From positions 1 to 55,574 of the IMG/VR virus record IMGVR_UViG_3300019458_000232: 55,574 bases of DNA. One strand, given 5' to 3'. Below, in pieces: positions 34,562 to 42,280 of the stretch (within the stretch, counting starts at the first letter, position 1; each line of letters begins with the position of its first letter). Both the position numbers and the translations under genes were made by a program. Source of the DNA: a virus. The notes beneath the pieces were generated by a model, which was not told the origin of the DNA, searched no databases, and saw nothing but the letters and a program-made list of their open reading frames with translations.

Positions 34562-36304
34562 TCATACAGCAACATCCATTTGAATTGCTGGATGGCTCTC
34601 GTACTCCTCAACTATGAAGTCCTCATACTTGAAGTCGTCAATGTTTCCAATCTTGCGAGCAAATTTGAATGTGGGTGACAAAAACATGTTCCGTTTTACT
34701 TGTTCTTGTAGCTTTTCTTTGTGATTGATGTAGATGTGAACATCAGCACCATTCCAGATCAATTCGCCCGGTGCCATGTTGACAACTTCGGCAAACATTC
34801 GAAGGAGAAAACTATACTGAACAATATTGAACGGCACACCAAGTCCAACATCACAAGAGCGTTGGTTGACCAGGACAGAAAGACCATATTTGGGAGCGTT
34901 GAGGTCTTCAAGCAACTCATGCGGGTCTTTTTGCACCTGGGTTGCTTCAAGGGCGTCGAGAACGCCATAGCGTTTTGTTACAGCCAAGAAACGTTCTTGA
35001 TCTGTTAGAGGTCTCGTGTAGAATTGAAACGCGTAATGGCACGGAGGCAGTTTCATCTGTGGAAGATCAGCGACGTTCCAAGCTGAGATGATTAGGCGAC
35101 GGTCGGTTGGATTGTGCTTCAGTTTGTCTACGACTTGGGCAATTTGGTCAGTAAAAAGTTGTTGACGAAACACGCACCCGGGCTTTGGTTCAACTTTTTC
35201 AAACACCCACTTTCGTGTTTGTTGTTTAGGTGAATGGAGTAGGGCTGTTGATATTGCTTGGCTGTGTTTAATCCCTTGTTGCCTCGCAAACCAACGCTGA
35301 ACTGTGAATTCATATTTCTTCCCTGTTGGTTTGTGTGTAGCAATATATTTGCTTCCATCAAGCTTAGGAAGCACCTGATTGTATTTGGAGGGAAGAAAGA
35401 CACACGTATTCTTAGAGTATGAAGACGCACCAAAATAATCTTTATCAAGATCGTATTGAGAAGGATGCGTTGTCCATTGTGTGAAGTAAACGAGATCGTG
35501 GATATCACGCAGAAAGTTTGCAAAGCATCGCCACTGCTGATCAACAAACACGCCTTGTCCACCATACAGGTAATATTCAGGAATAGATGTGTCGTAGCAT
35601 CGACGCATCATATTATACCAAAGATTATACGCAGTGTTATAATAAGATGGCCGTTCTTTATATTCACCTATACATCCCTGTCCAAACACTGTAATGTTAT
35701 ACGGGTCAGCAACCTGACCACGTCGTAGGTTTGAACGAAATGCTTCGACAAGAGAAGTTGTATTTTCAAATTGAACAAGGTATCGACTGTTCTTATTACC
35801 TTGTTGGGAAATTTTGCGAATGACAGTGAACCAATCACCTCTATTGTTTTGAAGTTTTTGACCTGTAAGGCCGTCCTCGTCAGTTGGTTCAAGAAGTTCG
35901 TTCGTTGGAGCAGTGAACGGAGCATCAACACCACCAGAACGTATTGAAATTTCAACGACATTATTCATCCAATCAACTGTCTCCCATTTACGCCATTGAA
36001 AACCATAAATTTTATTTAAGTGCCCTTCGGTCGCGGCCCATTCATCCCAGATCGACACCCCATTATCTTGCAGATACTTGATATTGCTGCTGCCAGACAT
36101 CATCCACAGGAGCTCATGGATGATTGATTTTGTATGGACCTTTTTCGTTGTCAAAATCGGAATCGTGTTATCGCTCAAATCAAAACGCATCTGATAACCA
36201 AACACACCAATCGTATCAATACCGGTTCGATTTGGCTTCTGGACTCCGTTGGATAGAACATGATTGACACATTCTATGTATTTGATGTCATGAAATGCGG
36301 TCAT
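34562..36304 (-). CDS. thyA: Thymidylate synthase with in-frame HNH insertion
   Basis: 580 residues. Residues 1-111 and about 383-580 make a complete ThyA: PNRTGIDTIGVFGYQMRFDL, GFQWRKW, DRRLIISAWNV, catalytic Cys422 in PPCHYAFQF, QRSCDVGLGVPFNI, HIYINH and a C-terminal VAV. The enzyme makes dTMP from dUMP. Residues 112-382 are an HNH endonuclease-like block inserted in a surface loop between QWRKWETVD and TDQIAQVVDKL without breaking the frame. The start overlaps the stop of the 62-residue gene. Confidence 0.92.
   Translation of the reverse strand: MTAFHDIKYIECVNHVLSNGVQKPNRTGIDTIGVFGYQMRFDLSDNTIPILTTKKVHTKSIIHELLWMMSGSSNIKYLQDNGVSIWDEWAATEGHLNKIYGFQWRKWETVDWMNNVVEISIRSGGVDAPFTAPTNELLEPTDEDGLTGQKLQNNRGDWFTVIRKISQQGNKNSRYLVQFENTTSLVEAFRSNLRRGQVADPYNITVFGQGCIGEYKERPSYYNTAYNLWYNMMRRCYDTSIPEYYLYGGQGVFVDQQWRCFANFLRDIHDLVYFTQWTTHPSQYDLDKDYFGASSYSKNTCVFLPSKYNQVLPKLDGSKYIATHKPTGKKYEFTVQRWFARQQGIKHSQAISTALLHSPKQQTRKWVFEKVEPKPGCVFRQQLFTDQIAQVVDKLKHNPTDRRLIISAWNVADLPQMKLPPCHYAFQFYTRPLTDQERFLAVTKRYGVLDALEATQVQKDPHELLEDLNAPKYGLSVLVNQRSCDVGLGVPFNIVQYSFLLRMFAEVVNMAPGELIWNGADVHIYINHKEKLQEQVKRNMFLSPTFKFARKIGNIDDFKYEDFIVEEYESHPAIQMDVAV
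35159..35971 (-). mobile_element. HNH endonuclease-like insertion within thyA
   Basis: About 271 codons. The N-terminal part (TGQKLQNNRGDWFTVI, RYLVQFENT, GQVADPYNITVFGQGC) and C-terminal part (AYNLWYNMMRRCYD, EYYLYGGQGVFV, YDLDKDYFG, NTCVFLPSKYNQ) follow the layout of phage HNH homing endonucleases. There is no intein signature: no Cys/Ser at a credible start and no His-Asn before Cys/Ser/Thr. It is either a permanently fused domain or an intron with an open frame joined to both exons. Confidence 0.75.
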
Positions 36305-36489
36305 TCTTCACCTGTGCTTGGTTGGACAATGAAAAGTACTCGCTCGGGAACCCACTTATGCCACAGTCCGTCCTTGTCGTTTTGAGGAGTGATCTCTACT
36401 AACATTTCCTCTTTCTTTGACTCTAAAGTCCGCTTTGCGGTGCGACCCGTCTTTCGCACTTCGACGTTTTCGTACACATAGGTAGTCAT
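36301..36489 (-). CDS. Hypothetical protein
   Basis: 62 residues, basic and beta-rich (TYVYENVEVRKTGRTAKR, HKWVPERVLFIVQPS). No recognised family. Both ends overlap neighbours by 4 nt, between the Thg1-like and thyA genes. Confidence 0.55.
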   Translation of the reverse strand: MTTYVYENVEVRKTGRTAKRTLESKKEEMLVEITPQNDKDGLWHKWVPERVLFIVQPSTGEE

Positions 36490-37364
36490 ATGACTTTAAT
36501 TCCCTGTGCTGCATAGCCAATTGTTGCTTCTTCAAGCACATCATTTTCGGGTGCTTGAAGATGTTTTTCGATGAACGTTCTGTCCTGTGTAAAGATCGGA
36601 ATGTTGTCATCAGCCATAGCACGTGAACCGGACGAAAACATATTCCATTTAGGATCATTGTATACACACGATCCTCGTTTTTTCCATACATCAATATCAT
36701 TCCAGTTGATGCCCTTTTGCAACATCAGCATGTCCTGGACTTCACTATTGTTTTTCCCATGCATCTCTTTCTGAGAGAAGAAAAAACGACCCAGCATTTG
36801 GACGCTGTTGCGTGATGCGTCTTGTTGTCGCCAGATGAAGTAATTTACGACTTCCTCTTTGGGGACGTTGTACACACGAGCATCAAACTGAGCATAGTCG
36901 CCCCAGTAGTCGAAGCTGACGATAGCTCTGTTCTGAAATTTTGAATTAAAAGCAACAGTAGCAATACTTGCAGAGATTGAAACAATTTTCTGCACATTTC
37001 CACCGAACCACTGTTGTGTTTCGTGCTTATCCCAATCACGCAACAGTAGAGAGATTTCATCGGATTGTGTGTAAGCAAGCACACAATTCTGAATGTTGTT
37101 GAGAAGGACGGCTGCTGTGTCAACCATCGAGTTGTGCATGATTTCGCTGAACGGACTTTGTTGTAGGCTGGTATCAACAACAAAACGGTCGGCAATCCCC
37201 ATCAAAGCAGCAGTCTTTTCCTCATAGGGAACTAAACGCTTGGTAAACGTGTGGAATGCCCGTCCGTCAATACGGATGATCACAGGCGTTCGACGCAAAA
37301 GTGCGCCTTGGGTTGTGGCTTCGTACTCTTTCATACGATCGCCGAGAGTGGTTTTGTCTGTCAT
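36486..37364 (-). CDS. Thg1-like 3'-5' RNA polymerase
   Basis: 292 residues. The family signature is clear: TLGDRMKEYE at the start, VIIRIDGRAFHTFTK (metal-binding As33 region of the palm, Asp33), and YTQSDEISLLL with Asp102-Glu103. VSISASIATVAFN and YFIWRQQDASRNS follow, also typical. Thg1 adds G-1 to tRNA-His; Thg1-like proteins in bacteria and phages repair truncated tRNA 5' ends with template-dependent 3'-5' synthesis. With the RNA ligase it suggests tRNA repair after host anticodon or acceptor nucleases. GGAGGT lies before the ATG. Confidence 0.87.
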   Translation of the reverse strand: MTDKTTLGDRMKEYEATTQGALLRRTPVIIRIDGRAFHTFTKRLVPYEEKTAALMGIADRFVVDTSLQQSPFSEIMHNSMVDTAAVLLNNIQNCVLAYTQSDEISLLLRDWDKHETQQWFGGNVQKIVSISASIATVAFNSKFQNRAIVSFDYWGDYAQFDARVYNVPKEEVVNYFIWRQQDASRNSVQMLGRFFFSQKEMHGKNNSEVQDMLMLQKGINWNDIDVWKKRGSCVYNDPKWNMFSSGSRAMADDNIPIFTQDRTFIEKHLQAPENDVLEEATIGYAAQGIKVI

Positions 37365-37393
37365 GGGTTTACCTCCTTCGAGATAGACAAAAC

Positions 37394-37422
37394 ATTCTCA
37401 CATGGAACGGGTTGGTTGTCAA
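37394..37422 (-). promoter_or_regulatory. Sigma70-like promoter for the Thg1-thyA operon
   Basis: Minus strand TTGACA (37422..37417), 17-nt spacer, GAGAAT (37399..37394), 30 nt before the Thg1-like ATG. Back to back with the plus-strand late box at 37450. Confidence 0.55.
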
Positions 37423-37449
37423 GGGGAAACCCAGTTGGACCCTCAAAGG

Positions 37450-37457
37450 CATAAATA
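37450..37457 (+). promoter_or_regulatory. T4-late-like promoter box CATAAATA
   Basis: CATAAATA followed by AGGAGG and the ATG at 37476. Confidence 0.62.
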
Positions 37458-37475
37458 TCGCAGGAGGAAAACACT

Positions 37476-37829
37476 ATGAGCGACTATGATCCAGAGCATG
37501 ATTTCGATCGACGAAGCGATGTAGAAAGCCGTCTTGACGCTCTTGAAATCGCTCGGGCAACCCAAAATCTTCAGCTGAAACAGACGACTGAGGAGCTCAG
37601 TACGGGTAAAGTCAAGTTCCAGACAATTGTTGATGCTCTCCACGATCAGCGAATTGAAATTGAACTACTCAAAACAATGCGAGAAGACATTGTTCAGATC
37701 AAAGAATGCGTTACGAAACTGAAGACCGCCGAACTTGAACGGAGAGGTGTGTGGAAGGTTGTTGCTGTTGTTTCAGCTGTAATCACCTTCATCGTTCAGG
37801 GCTTGATTATGTACTTTACGTCGAAGTAA
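37476..37829 (+). CDS. Coiled-coil protein with C-terminal membrane anchor
   Basis: 117 residues: an acidic start, a long coiled coil (about 15-88, with heptad leucines and isoleucines), then a single transmembrane helix (WKVVAVVSAVITFIVQGLIMYF) and a basic tail. The layout resembles XhlA-like lysis proteins or a spanin/holin partner, but no specific motif confirms this. Late promoter and AGGAGG place it among late genes. Its 3' end overlaps the convergent phoH gene by 14 nt. Confidence 0.6.
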   Translation: MSDYDPEHDFDRRSDVESRLDALEIARATQNLQLKQTTEELSTGKVKFQTIVDALHDQRIEIELLKTMREDIVQIKECVTKLKTAELERRGVWKVVAVVSAVITFIVQGLIMYFTSK

Positions 37830-38589
37830 TCTCTTCACACGCTACGATCCAATTCTTAACAAAATCGCTTCGAACGATGTCGTGATGTGTGAAGTGAATC
37901 ACACTGAATTCTGGCATGCGTGAAACTACCTTGATATAATCTTCCATTCCGCTTGTATCGAGTTTGCTTTTTCGAAGATCTGTCTGTGGCAAGTCGCCTA
38001 CAAAGATCATTCGAGAGTGAACACCCAACCGCGTCATAATTGAATTGATTTCGTGGAAGTTCATGTTCTGACCTTCGTCGACGATCACAATAGAGTGATC
38101 CCAAGTCAAACCACGAATGAAGGATGTCGTACAGAACACGACTCGTCCACCTGCCTTCATATCCTCGTAGGACGATTGACGGCCTAGAAAATCCGCAAAC
38201 ATCTCTTGGTACGGAAGCTCATATAACATGGACTTTTCTTCAAGTGTACCGGGTAGGAAGCCTTGATCTCGTGTCGGAACAGCTGATCGAACAATGATGA
38301 TTTGATCGATTGGGCTATCCTCACGGAGGAGTTCGTTTAGGGCCAGATAGATGGCGATGTAGGTCTTACCGGTTCCAGCAGAGCCGTGGGCACAAATGTG
38401 TTTGCCGGCGAGAAAATCGTGAAAGAATTCGTTTTGTGTAGGTGTTAGTGGTTTAATGTGTCTCAAATCGTGCTTACTCCATTTCTTGCGATGAGGTCCA
38501 TCTTCTATAGCTTTTCCATTAAGAATAAGTGCGCGGGACAATTCCGCGATCCGTTCATTCCGGACGGATTTTCGGCTTCTTTTGGACAT
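37816..38589 (-). CDS. phoH: PhoH-like ATPase
   Basis: 257 residues from ATG 38589 with AAGGAGG upstream. A basic N-terminus precedes the PhoH ATPase core: GSAGTGKT Walker A at 69-76, SIVIVDEGQNMNF Walker B, FVGDLPQTDL and a conserved C-terminal block. PhoH-like proteins are common in marine and other T4-like phages; the family is linked to RNA metabolism but the phage role is unproven. A late box lies 92 nt upstream. Confidence 0.88.
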   Translation of the reverse strand: MSKRSRKSVRNERIAELSRALILNGKAIEDGPHRKKWSKHDLRHIKPLTPTQNEFFHDFLAGKHICAHGSAGTGKTYIAIYLALNELLREDSPIDQIIIVRSAVPTRDQGFLPGTLEEKSMLYELPYQEMFADFLGRQSSYEDMKAGGRVVFCTTSFIRGLTWDHSIVIVDEGQNMNFHEINSIMTRLGVHSRMIFVGDLPQTDLRKSKLDTSGMEDYIKVVSRMPEFSVIHFTHHDIVRSDFVKNWIVACEEITST

Positions 38590-38680
38590 AGTGAGCCTCC
38601 TTGGTAAGAAAGATACGGCGGGTTTACAGCAGGATGGAACTGCAGAAAAAACTTTGAACAAGTGCAATCAGTCATGTTTG

Positions 38681-38688
38681 TATTTATA
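38681..38688 (-). promoter_or_regulatory. Late promoter TATAAATA upstream of phoH
   Basis: Perfect TATAAATA on the minus strand, giving a leader of about 85 nt before the phoH ATG. A 7-bp inverted repeat (AGGGAAA/TTTCCCT, 38695-38717) lies just upstream. Confidence 0.55.
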
Positions 38689-38729
38689 ATTCGCAGGGAA
38701 AAAGTCCCCTTTCCCTTTGTAAACAATGC

Positions 38730-39029
38730 TCACTTGTTCCAGTTGTCTTTTGCTCCCAAGGAATAAATATTACCAAAGCCAAGCTGAACAGCATAGTTCA
38801 GTGCAGCTCGTAAGTCTTCGTCGTCGTTTGTGTCGGCGAAAAAAATCAGTTGTGTGTTTTTGGGATGTTTTAGGAGAGACGAAATTTGTCGGAGCGAGAT
38901 ATTGATCGCACCCGGCAACGTGCCATCTCGAAACGAGGTCGGTGGACGAACGTCAATAAGAAGCCCACCTTTCTTTTCGATGAGCTTCTTTGCCTTCATT
39001 CCATTAATTTTTTGTCCAACAAACATCAA
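38730..39029 (-). CDS. Rhodanese-like protein lacking the catalytic cysteine
   Basis: 99 residues. LLIDVRPPTSFRDGTLPGAINI is the rhodanese signature (written here in parts: LLIDVRPPTSF and DGTLPGAINI), but the active-site loop reads FFADTNDDEDL, with Asp where the sulfur-carrying Cys should be. It is therefore unlikely to transfer sulfur and may bind a partner. The start overlaps the MazG-like stop by 4 nt. Confidence 0.7.
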   Translation of the reverse strand: MMFVGQKINGMKAKKLIEKKGGLLIDVRPPTSFRDGTLPGAINISLRQISSLLKHPKNTQLIFFADTNDDEDLRAALNYAVQLGFGNIYSLGAKDNWNK

Positions 39030-39667
39030 TAGTCCAAATTGTCATGGGGAAAATCGGTCCCCCCAAATGCATAGCTTTCTTCAACCTTTGCTCTAGCATC
39101 ACCACCCTCTAGGATTTTTCTTTCGGCATCAACATTTCGGTCAATTGTAGCTGTCGCATTGAATTGACGACCTTTGTTGCGAGCACGAAGCTTTGCTTGA
39201 TTTGTTTCTAGGATTTGTTCCCACGATACACCAAGCGTATCGACCATGATAGCTTGATACCAGGCGAGATCACCAAGTTCTTCTTGGAGATTGACTGGGT
39301 CCATTTGGGGCCATGACTGTAGTTGTTTATGCATTACGTTAAGAAGCTCTGTGGCCTCTGTTGCGATGCCGATGATTGCGTGAAACAAGCGAGGATCAAT
39401 AGGTTGCTTATAGTCTTCATTGCGGAGGGGCCGATATTCACCAGCACTGAGACGATTTGCATTTTCTGCGAGCAGCCCAACTTCATGATTCCATTTTTCA
39501 GGTGCAACAGGCTTTCCGTAGAAAACATTCTTTTTGACCATGTCAAGCAGATTTCCGGCGGAAATCATTGCTCCAAGAACTCGTGAGAGAATTACAGGAT
39601 CGGCTTGAACTGCATCAATGCGACTTTCGGTTTCAATCGCACCTTGAACGTATTCTTGTAGATTCAT
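39026..39667 (-). CDS. mazG: MazG-like nucleotide pyrophosphohydrolase
   Basis: 213 residues. The all-alpha NTP-PPase core is at about 95-165: GIATEATELLNVMHK (ExxE metal motif), LQEELGDLAWYQ (ExxD motif) and the trailing LRARNKGRQF. MazG hydrolyses NTPs or dNTPs to monophosphates; phage versions have been proposed to alter (p)ppGpp signalling or recycle nucleotides. The N-terminal 90 residues are an extra helical region. Confidence 0.82.
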   Translation of the reverse strand: MNLQEYVQGAIETESRIDAVQADPVILSRVLGAMISAGNLLDMVKKNVFYGKPVAPEKWNHEVGLLAENANRLSAGEYRPLRNEDYKQPIDPRLFHAIIGIATEATELLNVMHKQLQSWPQMDPVNLQEELGDLAWYQAIMVDTLGVSWEQILETNQAKLRARNKGRQFNATATIDRNVDAERKILEGGDARAKVEESYAFGGTDFPHDNLDY

Positions 39668-39740
39668 TTTTATTGTTCTCCTTGGTTGTTCAACATTATA
39701 AGTTGTTCAAGCAAGGTTCACAACTTGAGCCATTTATCTT

Positions 39741-39842
39741 TGGAGCGGATACCGAGAGTCGAACTCGGGACTGGACCTTATTATAAGCACTTTGTCAAAT
39801 GCTCATAGGCAAGGTTCCGTTTTACCACTAAACTATATCCGC
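39741..39842 (-). tRNA. tRNA-Gly(GCC) with a 28-nt hairpin inserted in the anticodon loop
   Basis: Minus strand. Acceptor GCGGATA (39842-39836) pairs fully with TATCCGC (39751-39745), and CCA is encoded (39743-39741). D-arm GTTT-AGTGGTA-AAAC and T-arm CCGAG-TTCGACT-CTCGG are canonical. The anticodon stem GAACC/GGTCC (one A-C mismatch) closes a loop reading TTGCC, then 28 extra nt (39807-39780), then AA. Without the insert the tRNA is a normal 74 nt with loop TTGCCAA. The insert folds into an 11-bp stem (TATGAGCATTT/AAGTGCTTATA). A CGTAAATA box lies 28 nt upstream (39877..39870). Confidence 0.82.
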
Positions 39843-39863
39843 CTAGTATGTTTCGAAAGAGGT

Positions 39864-39911
39864 TTGCAGTATTTACGATCTAACGTATAATGTCAACGGG
39901 ATACATAAATA
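39864..39911 (+). promoter_or_regulatory. Tandem promoters for the lpxH-glycosyltransferase pair
   Basis: Plus strand TTGCAG (39864-39869), 16-nt spacer, TATAAT (39886-39891); then a late box CATAAATA at 39904-39911, 20 nt before the ATG. The pair can be expressed both early and late. Confidence 0.6.
39870..39877 (-). promoter_or_regulatory. Possible late promoter box CGTAAATA for the tRNA
   Basis: CGTAAATA on the minus strand, 28 nt upstream of the tRNA 5' end. It overlaps a plus-strand sigma70-like promoter. Confidence 0.4.
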
Positions 39912-39930
39912 TGGGTCAAAAGGACCAAAC

Positions 39931-40683
39931 ATGCGGTATCGAACGATTTGGTTGAGCGACATACATCTCGGCACTCGCGGCTGCCAAACAGAACAGCTTC
40001 TCGATTTCCTGAAGAGCAACGAAAGCGAATACCTCTTCCTTGTTGGTGATATAATTGATTTCTGGTCGCTAAAAAGAGTCCCATACTGGCCAAGGTCGCA
40101 CAATACAATTGTTCAAAAAATTCTCCGTAAAGCTCGCAATGGTACCTCGGTGATTTTCATTCCAGGCAACCACGATGAAATTCTTCGAAACTATTTGAAT
40201 CACTCTTTCGGCGACATTCGATTATTTGAAGAATACACACACGTGCTGGCTAATGGAATGAAGGTACATTGTTTGCACGGCGATATCTTTGATATCATCA
40301 CAAAATATCATAAGTGGGTGGCCGTTCTTGGTGATGTTGCCTACGATTTTCTTTTGTGGCTAAATCGCAACTTTAATTGGTTCCGAAAAAAGCTCGGAAT
40401 GGGCTACTGGTCGATTTCGGCCGCAATCAAACTTGCCGTCAAGCAAGCTGTGAGCTACATTAGTGATTTTGAAAACAGTGTGATTGAGTATGCAGAGATC
40501 AACAACGTTGAGGCGATCCTGTGTGGTCATATTCATCACGCTGAAATCCGACAAAGTGGAAAAGTTTTATACATTAACACAGGCGACTGGGTCGAGAGTT
40601 GTACGGCAATTGTCGAACACTTTGATGGTCGTTTAGAACTAATACGGTGGACAGATGAAGCAAAAGATATTGATAATAACTGA
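39931..40683 (+). CDS. LpxH-like UDP-2,3-diacylglucosamine diphosphatase family phosphoesterase
   Basis: 250 residues. Metal motifs of the calcineurin-like LpxH group: WLSDIHLGTRGC (Asp10, His12), LVGDIIDFW (Asp40), FIPGNHDE (Asn80-His81-Asp82), CLHGDIFD, and LCGHIHHAEI. LpxH makes lipid X in lipid A synthesis in Gram-negative bacteria; the LpxH-like branch with LGTRGC is common in bacterial glycolipid loci. It overlaps the following glycosyltransferase by 29 nt, so the two are co-translated and probably act on a host envelope lipid. Confidence 0.78.
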   Translation: MRYRTIWLSDIHLGTRGCQTEQLLDFLKSNESEYLFLVGDIIDFWSLKRVPYWPRSHNTIVQKILRKARNGTSVIFIPGNHDEILRNYLNHSFGDIRLFEEYTHVLANGMKVHCLHGDIFDIITKYHKWVAVLGDVAYDFLLWLNRNFNWFRKKLGMGYWSISAAIKLAVKQAVSYISDFENSVIEYAEINNVEAILCGHIHHAEIRQSGKVLYINTGDWVESCTAIVEHFDGRLELIRWTDEAKDIDNN

Positions 40684-41659
40684 TGCGTGGGAGCCACAGG
40701 TCAATGGTGTTGTTCGAACACTAAAGACAACAGTTCAACATCTAATTGAAAAAGACTATGATGTTTTTGTGATTCATCCTCAGATGTTCTGTAGTGTTCC
40801 GCTGCCGGGCTATAACGAAATTCGTTTATCACTCTTTCCTCGTCGAAGAGTCGGGAAACTGATCAAAGAATTTTGTCCGGATTATATCCACATTTCAACG
40901 GAAGGTCCTCTTGGTTGGGCTGCACGCAACTATTGCGTGAAGCATAAACTCGGCTTCTCAACCGCATATCACACAATGTTTCCAGAGTACGTTAACATTC
41001 GGTGGGGCCTACCAGCATCATGGGGCTACAGTGTTGTTCGTAAATTTCACAAGCCGGCGGGGCGAGTGATGGTTGCCACACAAGCATTGAAAGAACAACT
41101 TCAGCTTCATAGTTTCAAGAACTCATTTGGGGAGTGGACTCGGGGCGTCGATCATGAAATGTTCCACCCAAAACGTCGAACGGCGAGTGCTCGACCGTAT
41201 GCTCTATATGTTGGTCGTGTGTCTCACGAAAAGAATCTCGAAGCATTTCTCTCGTTAGATCTTCCCGATCTCGACAAGATTGTTATTGGCAAGGGACCAC
41301 ATCTTGAAGCGTTGCGAGCGCGGTTTCCCAAGACGTTCTTTATTGGTGAGCGAAAAGGTGAGGAGCTTGCAACGTACTATGCGTCAGCAGAAGTATTTGT
41401 GTTTCCAAGCAAAACAGACACGTTTGGTCTTGTTATGATTGAATCGCTTGCTTCCGGAACACCTGTAGCTGCTTATGATGTAGCTAATACGAGGGCAATT
41501 CTGTATAAAACAACTGGAGCATGCGAAGAGGATCTTGGCGTAGCGATTACCAATGCTCGAAAGCTATCCAGAAATATGTGTAGGCTTGCAGGAACTACGT
41601 GGACGTGGCAACGTGCAACGGGGCAGTTTTTGGCGAACTTGGTTCCTGCCTATCCGTAA
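40655..41659 (+). CDS. GT4-family glycosyltransferase
   Basis: 334 residues. GT-B fold of the SqdX/mannosyltransferase type: ITDAWEPQVNGVVRTL at the start (acceptor side), HISTEGPLGWAARNY, YHTMFPEY, LYVGRVSHEKNL (donor phosphate region), and SKTDTFGLVMIESLASGTP with the EX7E motif. It transfers a sugar from a nucleotide sugar to a lipid or glycan acceptor. Overlap with the LpxH-like gene suggests joint modification of a membrane glycolipid. Its 3' end overlaps the convergent deformylase by 65 nt. Confidence 0.85.
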   Translation: MKQKILIITDAWEPQVNGVVRTLKTTVQHLIEKDYDVFVIHPQMFCSVPLPGYNEIRLSLFPRRRVGKLIKEFCPDYIHISTEGPLGWAARNYCVKHKLGFSTAYHTMFPEYVNIRWGLPASWGYSVVRKFHKPAGRVMVATQALKEQLQLHSFKNSFGEWTRGVDHEMFHPKRRTASARPYALYVGRVSHEKNLEAFLSLDLPDLDKIVIGKGPHLEALRARFPKTFFIGERKGEELATYYASAEVFVFPSKTDTFGLVMIESLASGTPVAAYDVANTRAILYKTTGACEEDLGVAITNARKLSRNMCRLAGTTWTWQRATGQFLANLVPAYP

Positions 41660-42068
41660 ACAAAATTCCGTCGAGATGGTCAATCTCGTGTTGAATACAA
41701 GCGGCATCAAGACCCTTGAGAAATGTTGTGTGTTCTTCGCCCGACGATTCAAAAAATTTCACCCGAACCTCTTGAGCTCGTCTCACGTAGCAAAATTTAC
41801 CAGGGGATGAAAGACAACCTTCGTAAGACAGTTGCTCACCAATCCGCTCGAGAATTTCAGGATTGACAAGAACGTATGGCCACTCAGCCGTTACGATAAG
41901 TCGAATTGATTTACCAACTTGTGGCGCTGCCAGTCCGATGCCATTATGCATGTACATTGTTGTGGCCATGTCAACTGCAAGATTCCATAGCTCGTCGTCG
42001 AACTCCGTCACAGGTTGTGCGACAAGACGGAGGATCGGATCAGTGTCAGGGAGCAAGGCTTCAATCAC
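41595..42068 (-). CDS. def: Peptide deformylase
   Basis: 157 residues. All three family motifs are intact: GIGLAAPQVG, EGCLS (metal-binding Cys) and QHEIDHLDG (two His ligands and catalytic Glu). It removes formyl groups from nascent proteins. The length is like short phage deformylases known from cyanophages, with a longer polar C-terminal tail. Together with an initiator-type tRNA and bS21 it forms a translation-initiation theme. Confidence 0.93.
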   Translation of the reverse strand: MIEALLPDTDPILRLVAQPVTEFDDELWNLAVDMATTMYMHNGIGLAAPQVGKSIRLIVTAEWPYVLVNPEILERIGEQLSYEGCLSSPGKFCYVRRAQEVRVKFFESSGEEHTTFLKGLDAACIQHEIDHLDGILFTDRQEPSSPKTAPLHVATST

Positions 42069-42276
42069 GGGGAGCGATTTTGAAAGGTGGGAGTTGTGAC
42101 ATCAATTTGTTGAATTCTTCATGAACACCGAGCATCTGAGCCAATTCAACAACGATAAGGACATTTTTCATATCGTCCTCGGCGTTCCCACAACGTTTGA
42201 AGTCACGAAGTAAAATCAAAGCAAGGGCGAGTTGTTCTCGCCCTGCTTCGTTCAGATCATTTAACGTCTTTGCCAT
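42061..42276 (-). CDS. Hypothetical helical protein
   Basis: 71 residues, helical (EAGREQLALALILLRDFKRC, NVLIVVELAQMLGVHEEF). No recognised family. Overlaps the deformylase start by 8 nt and follows the HNH gene by 4 nt. Confidence 0.55.
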   Translation of the reverse strand: MAKTLNDLNEAGREQLALALILLRDFKRCGNAEDDMKNVLIVVELAQMLGVHEEFNKLMSQLPPFKIAPRD

Positions 42277-42280
42277 TGAT

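Noticed and set aside
34562-36304. Intein in thymidylate synthase
   Set aside because: No Cys/Ser/Ala at a plausible N-junction and no Asn followed by Cys/Ser/Thr at the C-junction; the block looks like a plain HNH endonuclease.
38755-38775. AATAAATATT on the plus strand as a late promoter
   Set aside because: It lies within the rhodanese-like gene with no plus-strand gene downstream before 39.9 kb.
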